Origin: Chloroflexota bacterium
Lineage (GTDB): Bacteria; Chloroflexota; UBA11872; VXNJ01
Assembly: GCA_026707405.1 (NCBI GenBank)
Contig: JAPOWW010000004.1
Location: forward strand, 1-64,000
Length of the DNA stretch: 64,000 bases
Reading direction: 5' to 3'
Of the stretch, positions 9,675 through 18,050 are shown piece by piece (position 1 is the first letter of the stretch; every line of letters begins with the position of its first letter). The notes beneath the pieces are model-generated. The model had not been told where the DNA came from and made no database searches. It saw only the letters and a list, made by a program, of their open reading frames with translations. The position numbers and the translations under genes are program-made.

Positions 9675-12600
9675 CTAGTCTTTTTGTCGGTGCGGCGACC
9701 GCCCGGCGCCGCTGTGCGACTGTAGGTAGTGATCGAATAGGTGGTTCTTGATGACCTGTCCGAAGGACGGGTCGTCGGTTATCCGCTTGTAGAGATCGAA
9801 GTTAGTGTCGACAATTTCTTGAATCACCTGTTCGACCTTGTGATCAAACGCAATTCGCACGTTCTCCGGGGAATTGACCTTCGCGGCCAGGTCGAGCGCG
9901 GCGTCCTCTTCCAGCCTCTCCATCATCCGACCGAGCGTGATCCGGTGTTCAGGTCCCAGTTCGACTCCAAAGTGCTCGTTCAACTCAGCGATGATGCGAG
10001 AAAGCGCCTCGATCTCTTCAGGCTTGCGTTCGCGGGTCTCCTTCGTCTTCACCGGGTCCAGGGGTTTAGCTTTGGGTTCCAGGGTGACCGTCCCGCCACC
10101 GGTCCGCCGAATCCGATAAGACTCCATGTCTATGTTCTGCTGGATCTCACGGGGCAGCACTTCCCGGTCGACCGGCAGCAGCCTTCGCAAATACCGGGCG
10201 AAGACATGGAGTTTCTCCAGGTCGGAGTCCAGAAAGGTGAGCACCTGCGCCAGAAAGGCGTATAAGCGCGTGTATTCGACGAGTGCGTGCCGAAAGTCGT
10301 CCCGCTCCTGCGCATCGAGCGTCCGGAATCGCTCGACCATCGGGGCAAGCGCCGCGTGTAGCTGCTCCTGTCTTGAGTCAGGGTTGAAATAAGCCCTCGC
10401 GAAATCCTCGACATCGGAATCAGTGAAGACAGGAAACTCGGTCAGGCGGCTTTGCACCTCGTATAGCAGGTTGGGATCGGTAGCTTCCGACAGGAGCGTC
10501 GTGGTGTAGTAAGGCTCGAAAGCGGCCTTGATCTCGTCGGACTCGTTGGCGAAGTCGAGCACCATAGCGCCCGACTTGTCGGGATGCATGCGGTTGAGCC
10601 GTGACAGGGTTTGCACGGCATTGACCCCACCGAGCTTCTTATCGACGTACATCGTGTGCAGCAGCGGCTGATCGAAACCGGTCTGGAACTTGCTCGCGAC
10701 TATCAGCAGGCGGTACTCAGGCTGGCCGAACGTCCTGGCGGTCTGGGCTTCGGGGATACCGTTCATCCCCGACTCCGTGTACGACCGGCCGCCGTCCTTT
10801 ACGGTGCCGGAAAATGCGACCAGCGCCTTGAAGGGATGACCGAGCTCGGCCAGGCGCTCGTCCACGGCCAGCTTGTACCGCACGGCGTGCAGACGGGACC
10901 GCGTGACTATCATCGCCTTGGCCTTGCCGCCGATCTGGCCTTGCGCCTTCGCGGTGAAGTGCTCAAGCATGATCCGAACTTTTTCGCCGATTGCGTGCGG
11001 ATGCAACTCGGCGAAGGACCTGAGCAGGTACGTCGCCTTGTCCTTGTCGTAACGCGGGTCGTCTTCGATTTTCTTGAAGAGCCGCCAATAGGCCTTGTAG
11101 GTGGCGTAGTTCTCCAAGACGTCGAGAATGAAACCTTCCTCGATCGCCTGCCTCATGCTGTAGAGATGGAACGGCGCGAACGACCCGTCGGCGCGTTTGA
11201 CTCCGAATAGCTCCAGCGTCTTGGGCTTGGGGGTGGCGGTGAAGGCGAAGGTCGAGACGTTGGGTAGATGGCGGCGCTTTTCCATTTCCGCCAGGATGGC
11301 GTTTTCGAGCTCCTCCTCGGGGGTCTCCGCGTAGGCTTCCTCCGCCTCGGCGGCTTCGAGGGACGCCGGAGACAGCACGGCCTTGAGTCCCTTGGTTCCT
11401 TCCCCGGACTGCGAGGAGTGCGCCTCGTCGACGATCAGAGCGAAACGGCGGCCCGGCAGATCGCCAATCTCCGCCGCGATCACGGGGAACTTTTGCAGCG
11501 TGGTGACGATGATGGTCTTGCCGGACTCCAGCGCCGCCTTGAGTTGCCTGGACGTCTTGTCGATGTTTTCGACCACGCCGAGCGTCTGCTCGAACTGGCG
11601 CATGGCGGTCTGGAGCTGCCTGTCGAGAATGCGCCGGTCGGTGATTACGACGATGGAGTCGAAAACGCGGTTTTCGTCCACGTCGTGCAGAGTGGAGAGC
11701 TGATGCGCCAGCCAGGCGATGGTGAAGGTCTTGCCGCTTCCCGCGGAATGCTGAATCAGGTAGCGCCGTCCGGTACCCCGCTCGCGGGCGTCGGCGACCA
11801 GCCGCCTGACGCAGTCGAGCTGCTGGTATCGAGGAAAGATCAGGAGACGCTTGCCCGCTCCCTTGCGCTTGTTGTCTTCCTCCCGGACCTCGTGGACGAA
11901 CTGGCGCACGAGGTCGAGCACGCTGTCAGGCGTCCAGGTCTCATCCCATAGATAAGACGTGGAATAGCCGCTGCGCGTGGGCGGCACGGGCGGGTTGCCG
12001 GCTCCGCCGAACTTTCCTCGGTTGAAGGGAAGGAAGCGTGTACGGGGTCCGGCCAGGCGGGTGGTCACGTAGACGAGGTCGGGATCGACGGCAAAGTGAG
12101 CCAGACAGCGTCCACTTGCGAGGAGCGGCTCGCGCGGATCGCGGTCGGTCCTGTACTGCCGCATGGCGTCCTGCACGTTCTGGCCGGTGAGGGGGTTCTT
12201 GAGCTCGGCGGTGAAGATGGGCACACCGTTGAGAAACAGGGCGAGGTCAAGGCTTTTCTCGTTTTTCTCGCTGTAATGAAGCTGTCGCACGACCGAGAAG
12301 AGGTTGGCCTCGTAAAGCCGCCGCGTTTCCTCGTTCAGACCGCTGGCGGGGCGGAACCAGGCCATGCGGAACTTGCAGCCCATGTCCTTGATCCCGTTGC
12401 GCAGGACGTCGAGCGCGCCCCGGCGGGCGATCTCGGAGGCCAACCGGCTCAGGAACCGCTCGTCGACCTCCTCGCCGTGATGCTGGCGGAGCCTGTTCCA
12501 CTCGCGGGGCTGTGACGCCAGCACGAAGTCAAGCGCGTCGCGCGGAACGAGACAGAGGTTGCGGTCATAGTCTCCCGAATCGCGCTTGAGATAGCCGCCC

Positions 12601-12728
12601 GACGCCGGGCCGAATGGCGTTTGCGGGTCGCGGGCCGAGACGGCGCCATCGGGACCGTCGGCCCCGCCTTCTAGCAGGGCCTGCTCGATGGCGTCCTCGA
12701 ACGCCCGTTCGGATACATCTACCGTCAC
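9675..12728 (-). CDS. hsdR: type I restriction endonuclease subunit R (HsdR)
   Basis: 1017 aa; QHSAGSGKTFTIAWLAHQL (Walker A), IVDEAHSSQSGEG, AFTATPKPKTLELFG, SKFQTGFDQPLLHTMYVDKKL; DUF4145-type N-terminal HsdR nuclease region. Confidence 0.95.
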   Translation of the reverse strand: MTVDVSERAFEDAIEQALLEGGADGPDGAVSARDPQTPFGPASGGYLKRDSGDYDRNLCLVPRDALDFVLASQPREWNRLRQHHGEEVDERFLSRLASEIARRGALDVLRNGIKDMGCKFRMAWFRPASGLNEETRRLYEANLFSVVRQLHYSEKNEKSLDLALFLNGVPIFTAELKNPLTGQNVQDAMRQYRTDRDPREPLLASGRCLAHFAVDPDLVYVTTRLAGPRTRFLPFNRGKFGGAGNPPVPPTRSGYSTSYLWDETWTPDSVLDLVRQFVHEVREEDNKRKGAGKRLLIFPRYQQLDCVRRLVADARERGTGRRYLIQHSAGSGKTFTIAWLAHQLSTLHDVDENRVFDSIVVITDRRILDRQLQTAMRQFEQTLGVVENIDKTSRQLKAALESGKTIIVTTLQKFPVIAAEIGDLPGRRFALIVDEAHSSQSGEGTKGLKAVLSPASLEAAEAEEAYAETPEEELENAILAEMEKRRHLPNVSTFAFTATPKPKTLELFGVKRADGSFAPFHLYSMRQAIEEGFILDVLENYATYKAYWRLFKKIEDDPRYDKDKATYLLRSFAELHPHAIGEKVRIMLEHFTAKAQGQIGGKAKAMIVTRSRLHAVRYKLAVDERLAELGHPFKALVAFSGTVKDGGRSYTESGMNGIPEAQTARTFGQPEYRLLIVASKFQTGFDQPLLHTMYVDKKLGGVNAVQTLSRLNRMHPDKSGAMVLDFANESDEIKAAFEPYYTTTLLSEATDPNLLYEVQSRLTEFPVFTDSDVEDFARAYFNPDSRQEQLHAALAPMVERFRTLDAQERDDFRHALVEYTRLYAFLAQVLTFLDSDLEKLHVFARYLRRLLPVDREVLPREIQQNIDMESYRIRRTGGGTVTLEPKAKPLDPVKTKETRERKPEEIEALSRIIAELNEHFGVELGPEHRITLGRMMERLEEDAALDLAAKVNSPENVRIAFDHKVEQVIQEIVDTNFDLYKRITDDPSFGQVIKNHLFDHYLQSHSGAGRSPHRQKD

Positions 12729-12744
12729 GCCGCCTCCTGGCGGA

Positions 12745-13239
12745 TCAGCAACTCCGCTCCAGCACGAATCTCGCTCCTTCGTTCCTCAGCATTTCGAAGG
12801 GGCTCACACACCTGACTCCCAATCCGACGCAGGCGTCGGGGATCTTTATCTTGCGGATTGAGTTGGATGGGACCTCGTGAGTGACAACGACATGGCGTCC
12901 GGCATACGCCTGGGAAACCAGAAAGTAGTCAGCATCCTGGAAGAACGTGCTCACAGCCGACTGGTCATAGTTCTGCCCTACCGCCCAGGCGCTGACTTCG
13001 TTCATCGCGGGCAAGGTGGTCGCGTCCGGCGGCAGGAAGAAGCCGCCGCCTCGCTCCGAGGCCCAATCAACCAGCTCATCCTCCCCCTCCAACAGCTGGC
13101 GGCCCACCTTCTCTATGCTGTACACCCGACCGGACCGGTTCTGCTCTATCAACCAGTCCCAAAATGCCGGGCAAAAGTCAAATCCATAGTGCTGGTTCTT
13201 GGCTCGGATGAAGATATCAGCATCCAGCAAGTAGCTCAT
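12745..13239 (-). CDS. DUF4411 family protein (PIN-domain-like putative toxin)
   Basis: MSYLLDADIFIRAKNQHYGFDFCPAFWDWL..., VVTHEV...IKIPDACVGLGVRCVSPFEMLR; directly abuts an upstream ImmA/IrrE gene (TAGATG junction). Confidence 0.85.
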   Translation of the reverse strand: MSYLLDADIFIRAKNQHYGFDFCPAFWDWLIEQNRSGRVYSIEKVGRQLLEGEDELVDWASERGGGFFLPPDATTLPAMNEVSAWAVGQNYDQSAVSTFFQDADYFLVSQAYAGRHVVVTHEVPSNSIRKIKIPDACVGLGVRCVSPFEMLRNEGARFVLERSC

Positions 13240-14397
13240 CTAAACACCGAAGCCCAAGCTTGTAGCTAGTCCCTCGAACGTCGACAGCTTGTTTACGCCC
13301 AACAACCGAAAAGACTCGCTGTACGAAGTTCGTCCCTCCAGCGTGCTCACTATGAGCGCGCGCGCAAACCGATTACTTGCTCGTGCTCCAACGCTTCGAT
13401 AGAAGTTGCCACCGCTACCCCCTCGGTTAGCTCGGACCCCTTGCAGACGGCGCACCTCGGCCCAATAGGCCGACCAGAACTCATCGCTGGTCATCGCTCC
13501 CGCGTCGTGAATGCTGCGAAGGACGACAAGCGTGCTGACCTTGAAGTGTCTGGCCAAGCGCGCGGTCTCGTCGCTCAGCCCGGCGCCCGGGTCGAACTCC
13601 CTCCGAACTAAGTCGGACGGAACCAGCAACTCGGCTGCCACCTGGTTGCACCAACGTTCGACGGTGTGGTCCGGCAAGGTTGCCGCCTGCGAGTTGGAGA
13701 TGCCGGACTCGCCAACCCAGAGATGGGCGATCTCGTGGGCGAGGGTGAACATCTGAGCCGCCTTAGTATCGGCACCGTTGATGAATACAAGGGGGGCGAG
13801 CGGGTCCGACAGCGTGAAGCCGCGAAACTCGTCGGGATCGAGCCGCCGTTGGGAGTTGTGGCCGACAAAACGATTCACCATCACCAGAATTCCCGATACT
13901 TCCGCCTGCTCGATGAACTGCCGCAAAGCCTCCTCCCAGGTTCGCAACTGCCGGCGATTTTCGACGTCGAATCCGAGCGCGTCGCGCAGGCGGACTCCGG
14001 CGGATACGGGATCGATGGACGTGTCCAGGCTGCCGACGAACTCCAGCGGAGGTTCGCCGATTGTGCGGGCTTCGTCGCGATACCAATCCTGGCGCTGCTG
14101 GCAGAGATAGAGCGTGTCGAGCAAGTCCGCCGAGGGACGTTGGAGCCCTACGCTCCCTATCGTCCTGAAGTCGGTGACCGGCAGCTCCTCGACCGGCGGC
14201 TGCTGGAGGAAGAAGTAGCCGATTGGCGTGCGCACGGCCCCGGCGAAGTCCTCCAACTGCTTGAGCGTCGGCAGCACATCGCCTCGCTCCCATGCTTCCA
14301 GCCTTGGAAATCGTTCCCGTAAGTCCTCGATGCTGCGACCGGACCGTCCGCAGGCCCAGCGCAACAGCGCGGGTTCGACTCCGACCCGTGGAGTCAT
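13240..14397 (-). CDS. XRE/ImmA-IrrE family metallo-endopeptidase (COG2856)
   Basis: LAHEIAHLWVGESG (HExxH), N-terminal HTH-like region, 385 aa. Confidence 0.88.
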   Translation of the reverse strand: MTPRVGVEPALLRWACGRSGRSIEDLRERFPRLEAWERGDVLPTLKQLEDFAGAVRTPIGYFFLQQPPVEELPVTDFRTIGSVGLQRPSADLLDTLYLCQQRQDWYRDEARTIGEPPLEFVGSLDTSIDPVSAGVRLRDALGFDVENRRQLRTWEEALRQFIEQAEVSGILVMVNRFVGHNSQRRLDPDEFRGFTLSDPLAPLVFINGADTKAAQMFTLAHEIAHLWVGESGISNSQAATLPDHTVERWCNQVAAELLVPSDLVRREFDPGAGLSDETARLARHFKVSTLVVLRSIHDAGAMTSDEFWSAYWAEVRRLQGVRANRGGSGGNFYRSVGARASNRFARALIVSTLEGRTSYSESFRLLGVNKLSTFEGLATSLGFGV

Positions 14398-15803
14398 GCC
14401 GCGGGCTTCCGGACGTCGATTTTGCCGGTGACGGCGGCGGAGATCAGCGCCGCGCGGAGCTCCTTGAGCCGGTCGATGGCCTCGTGGACTTTCTCAATCA
14501 GCGCGTCGATCCTGGCCGTTTCGCGGTCGAGGTAGTCGGCGATGGCGCGTTGTTCTAGAAGAGGGGGCAACGGCAATCGGATAGACCTTAGAAGTTCTTG
14601 ACTGAGGTTGGGCTGACCGCCTCCATAGCCAAGTGAGATCAAGTATGGACGCCTGAACTGAAGCCAATAAAACCAGAATTGGCTTTCTACCTTCTTGGGA
14701 TTGCTGAAGACACAACATGCTTGGTTTACCGTGGCAGGAATCCCAAGAATGCCAAGCCGACCAATGGTTGCTCCATACATGGCAACCGCGACACTGTTCT
14801 TCGGATGTATCTTCAAGCTAGGAAAGTCTTCTATCGCTGCCGAGGTGACGGTCTTGTCCGTTTGCAGGACTATCGACTCACGAAGCTCCGCACTTGTAAC
14901 CCACGGTACTCCATCACCGTAGTAATTTGAGTCTCCTGAAGCCGGCGTGGTTCCACTGCCAATGGAGAACAACCACGTCACGCGCTTCACCGCCCAATGC
15001 GCGGGGATTTGGGCGAGCCACTCGACGCCGGAGTCTTTGAGGGGGGCGTTGGGGTCGAGGCCCCTGGTGACGGCGTGGGAGATGAGGGCGGCGCGCTTCT
15101 CGCGCAGCAGCTCGATCAGCCGCTCTTTCTTGGCCGCCAGCGCGTCGATCCTGGCGGTTTCGCGGTCGAGGTAGTCGGCGATGGCGCGTTGTTCGGGGAG
15201 CGGAGGAAATGGCAACGTACTGTCTCGAATGGCATTGCCGGTAAGCCCGAACCGCGTTATCCCGTTGGCTGCGACGTGATACTGATCACGTGGGCCGGTG
15301 GCGGCCAGAGCTCGGCTCAAGAACTCTCCGTTGCACTCTGGGGTCGGTCTGATATGAGCAAGGTGATAACCGCAGAGAACGCCAGAGAGATTCTCGGTTA
15401 CAACCGCAGGAACAGCGATGTCCGTCCATGTCTCGGAGTCCTTTGTGATCAGCACATCCCCTGTTCGCAAGGAGAAACGACGCACTTGATCGAGGGTTGC
15501 GGTTGCGGTCATGAAGTCTAGATCGGCATCAATCCGTTCGTTGTAGTAGACATCTACGTAGTTGCAAAGCCTGATGGTGTCTTGGCCGTCTTTAGATTTC
15601 TTGTCCACGTTGCTGAGTTGCACCGATGCGAACGACTTCAGCCGCTTCACGTCCCAATGCGCGGGGATTTGGCCGAGCCACTCGACGCCGGAGTCTTTGT
15701 ACGCGGGGTACGGATTGTAGACTTCCAACCGAGGGGCAGCGGCGCTCTCGTCGTCGGCGTTGGATGCGCGACTCACCCCAGGCACCCGTCGCACCGTGCT
15801 CAT
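14394..15803 (-). CDS. hsdS: type I restriction-modification specificity subunit S (HsdS)
   Basis: Two TRD/conserved-region half repeats: 'KDSGVEWLGQIPAHWDVKRL'/'KDSGVEWLAQIPAHWAVKRV' and 'PLPEQRAIADYLDRETARIDALAAK'/'PLLEQRAIADYLDRETARIDALIEK'. Confidence 0.95.
   Translation of the reverse strand: MSTVRRVPGVSRASNADDESAAAPRLEVYNPYPAYKDSGVEWLGQIPAHWDVKRLKSFASVQLSNVDKKSKDGQDTIRLCNYVDVYYNERIDADLDFMTATATLDQVRRFSLRTGDVLITKDSETWTDIAVPAVVTENLSGVLCGYHLAHIRPTPECNGEFLSRALAATGPRDQYHVAANGITRFGLTGNAIRDSTLPFPPLPEQRAIADYLDRETARIDALAAKKERLIELLREKRAALISHAVTRGLDPNAPLKDSGVEWLAQIPAHWAVKRVTWLFSIGSGTTPASGDSNYYGDGVPWVTSAELRESIVLQTDKTVTSAAIEDFPSLKIHPKNSVAVAMYGATIGRLGILGIPATVNQACCVFSNPKKVESQFWFYWLQFRRPYLISLGYGGGQPNLSQELLRSIRLPLPPLLEQRAIADYLDRETARIDALIEKVHEAIDRLKELRAALISAAVTGKIDVRKPAA
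14501..14555. repeat. direct repeat (copy 1) inside hsdS, encodes EQRAIADYLDRETARIDA
   Basis: 55 nt, about 1 mismatch versus 15140-15194. Confidence 0.85.
15140..15194. repeat. direct repeat (copy 2) inside hsdS
   Basis: 55 nt, about 1 mismatch versus 14501-14555. Confidence 0.85.
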
Positions 15804-16288
15804 TTGGTCGAGTCACTGGAGTCCAGTTTCCCTGGACCCCATTGATTCTTTTCAAAGTCCCACATCCAGTAGCCGCCTTCGAGTTGCTCAGGACCCATTT
15901 GAGACAATTGTCGGTAGGCTTCCTCGGGCAAGTCGGGCCGCAGCGCGATATGAGTGAATGTATCGGAGTCTCGAACAGTTAGGCTCCCCCTTTTGTTCCG
16001 CCGGGCCGCACATAGCCGGCATACGAGTCGGCGAACCGCTTGGTATGCGTCTCGTCCAGCCTCGTTTCCGACACGCGTGAGAAAAGCAGAGAAGAATAGC
16101 GAGACCGGCGCCAAGAGGTAGATTGCCCATGGCAACTCGTCCAGACTCTTGTGAAAGAGCGTCGCGCTAACTGGACCTCGGATACCTTCGTCTCGTGCAA
16201 TCTCTTCGATAGCGGCGACTTCACGCGGCAGCGCTTCCGCGTCCAACACTATTTCTATGTTCAGTTCATCGTCCTGGCGTACCGTCAT
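15800..16288 (-). CDS. 162-aa uncharacterised protein with one predicted TM segment, embedded in defence operon
   Basis: Start refined to MTVRQDDELNIEIVLD... at 16288 (TGATG overlap with the upstream AbiEii stop); ATGA overlap with hsdS; TM-like LPWAIYLLAPVSLFFSAFLTRVG. Confidence 0.7.
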   Translation of the reverse strand: MTVRQDDELNIEIVLDAEALPREVAAIEEIARDEGIRGPVSATLFHKSLDELPWAIYLLAPVSLFFSAFLTRVGNEAGRDAYQAVRRLVCRLCAARRNKRGSLTVRDSDTFTHIALRPDLPEEAYRQLSQMGPEQLEGGYWMWDFEKNQWGPGKLDSSDSTK

Positions 16289-17223
16289 CAGACGACTCCG
16301 TGCGGTGGTCGAGACCGCCAGGGGCCGCCGGCGGGCCAGTGCATGTTGAACCGACTGCCATGCGAAATGCTCTGGCGCACTGGTGCCAGAAAATCCTGAA
16401 TGCGTTCGCCGATGATCGCAAAGGACTCCGGTGGCGCGGCAATGAAGGCTTCCCTCTCCAGGTGCCTGCGCCACATGCTTTGCATATTAGTAGACGAGTA
16501 AAAAGCTGCTGTCAGGACAGCGGGCGTCTCGGAGGTCAAGTCGGTTCGTCGTCGATCGAAGCAGCGTATGATCGCCTGACGTAGAGAATCGCCGTCGAGG
16601 GCCAAGACCTCCGACAGCATCCAAATATCGTTGAAGTCTTTCATCCGGCTATTGCGATGCTCTAGCTGCACCATAGCCTCGAACTTCTCGGCTATGGTCG
16701 TGACTGGAGAATAGACTCGCAACACGGGCGCGGGCATTCGGTCGAGGATCGTGGGCATCGGGGTTTCTTCCGGCTCGGGTATCACCGCGTCGCCGAACCC
16801 AAAATCGACCTGCACTCTGATCCTAGCCGCACCGAGGGAGGCCCATAGGCGGGCTCTCCGTCCTGCATACCCTCCCTGCCCTTGAATCGAGCATGTCTTG
16901 ACACTCGTGAAGTCGAACGTCAAGCCGTCCTCGGGACAACCCACGCCGCAGATCGCCTCAATGATCGCTAGCACTGCAGCTTCATTGCTGGGGCCGTGTG
17001 CCGCCAGGTCGATGTCGCGCGTTGCACGGTACGGAGCGTCCATCCACACCGTCAAGAGACTGGCTCCTTTCAGAATGCAGCGGTTGCGGGCTGGTGACTC
17101 GCCAAGACGGTAGAGAAACCGCTCACAGGCGTAGCGCGCAAGTAGTAGCTGGAAATCTTCACCATCAGGCTTTGCCTTGTTGCGCAGGCGGGCTCTGATC
17201 GATGCCGCGACGTTATGACTCAA
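16288..17223 (-). CDS. nucleotidyltransferase AbiEii/AbiGii toxin family protein
   Basis: LKGASLLTVWMDAPYRATRDIDLAAHG (nucleotidyltransferase motif), VYSPVTTIAEKFEAMVQL..RNSRMKDFNDIWML. Confidence 0.9.
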   Translation of the reverse strand: MSHNVAASIRARLRNKAKPDGEDFQLLLARYACERFLYRLGESPARNRCILKGASLLTVWMDAPYRATRDIDLAAHGPSNEAAVLAIIEAICGVGCPEDGLTFDFTSVKTCSIQGQGGYAGRRARLWASLGAARIRVQVDFGFGDAVIPEPEETPMPTILDRMPAPVLRVYSPVTTIAEKFEAMVQLEHRNSRMKDFNDIWMLSEVLALDGDSLRQAIIRCFDRRRTDLTSETPAVLTAAFYSSTNMQSMWRRHLEREAFIAAPPESFAIIGERIQDFLAPVRQSISHGSRFNMHWPAGGPWRSRPPHGVV

Positions 17224-17846
17224 ATAGCTCCGCTCATGAGGATCGAGGTGAGACTGCGCGAGGGAAGCACGTCGAGCACGCGCAGGAGGGCGGCGGTTGT
17301 CACTTTTCGATCCTGGAGGGCGTCACGCAGCGCCTCCAGGGCGGCCTCGCGTCCGATAAGGCGCTCGAAGCGGAAGCAGTCGACGATGGTGCGGGCCGGA
17401 GAGGTTATACGGGCGGGCACGCGCTCGAAGCGCTTCTCCTGTATGCCGTACCTCCAGGCGGCTCCGCTGAACCGCACGAGCCGTACCTTGACAGTGGATA
17501 TTTTGGGCGGTCTGGCCTTGTGGTGGATGCCGATCCAGACGGCGGGCGAGAGCTGCGTGCCTATGTCGTACACCTGAAGCGCCGTGATCAGGCAGACGAC
17601 GGAGCTGGGCGCGCGGGCGCATACCGAGGCTATGGAGTAGTGCTCCGTGAGCTCGGCATCGGCCAGCCGGTAAAGTCCGCGGGCGACGCGCTCGACGTCC
17701 CCCCGTTCCTCCATGCCGCGAAGCTGATCGTAGGTGACTCCAAGCCGTTCGACCTCGCCTGGACGGAAAAAGCTGCCGAGTCCGGCCTGAGCGAGATTGT
17801 TTTCGGTTAGTGTGGTAGACAATTTATTCCTAGAAAATGTAGGCAT
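17220..17846 (-). CDS. type IV TA AbiEi-family antitoxin / transcriptional regulator-like protein
   Basis: Winged-helix N-terminus (LGVTYDQLRGMEERGDVERVARGLYRLAD), SSVVCLITALQVYDIGTQLSPAVWIGI, ITSPARTIVDCFRF; 4-nt overlap with AbiEii. ORF track starts at 17867, but a TATAAT overlaps that ATG, so the next ATG (17846) is preferred. Confidence 0.85.
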   Translation of the reverse strand: MPTFSRNKLSTTLTENNLAQAGLGSFFRPGEVERLGVTYDQLRGMEERGDVERVARGLYRLADAELTEHYSIASVCARAPSSVVCLITALQVYDIGTQLSPAVWIGIHHKARPPKISTVKVRLVRFSGAAWRYGIQEKRFERVPARITSPARTIVDCFRFERLIGREAALEALRDALQDRKVTTAALLRVLDVLPSRSLTSILMSGAI

Positions 17847-17865
17847 AGTGGTTAACAGTGCCGAC

Positions 17866-17871
17866 ATTATA
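17866..17871 (-). promoter_or_regulatory. perfect -10 hexamer TATAAT, candidate promoter of the AbiEi-...-hsdR operon
   Basis: Minus-strand CCTGTATAATGTCGG in an AT-rich intergenic region; similar CTTGTATAACG 39 nt upstream. Confidence 0.45.
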
Positions 17872-17993
17872 CAGGATTATTCAGGGCAAAAATAGAAACA
17901 AAGCGTTATACAAGGCTGTAAATAGTGTTAGAGGGGGACACGAAGTTTAGAGACAATCCGAATTCCCAGGAATAGCTGAAGTCAAGACGAAAT

Positions 17994-18023
17994 GCCGACA
18001 ACGCCGCGCTATCCGCTGTCGGC
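17994..18023 (-). terminator. hairpin downstream of hsdM, possible terminator
   Basis: GCCGACA-16nt-TGTCGGC inverted repeat between hsdM stop and AbiEi start; weak T-rich tail on minus strand. Confidence 0.35.
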
Positions 18024-18050
18024 GTCTTCTCGGTTCGGGCAAGGGCGGGG

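Noticed and set aside
15800-16474. 224-aa version of the defence-operon membrane protein
   Set aside because: The first 62 residues overlap the AbiEii coding region in another frame and look non-coding; the internal Met at 16288 gives a TGATG coupling.
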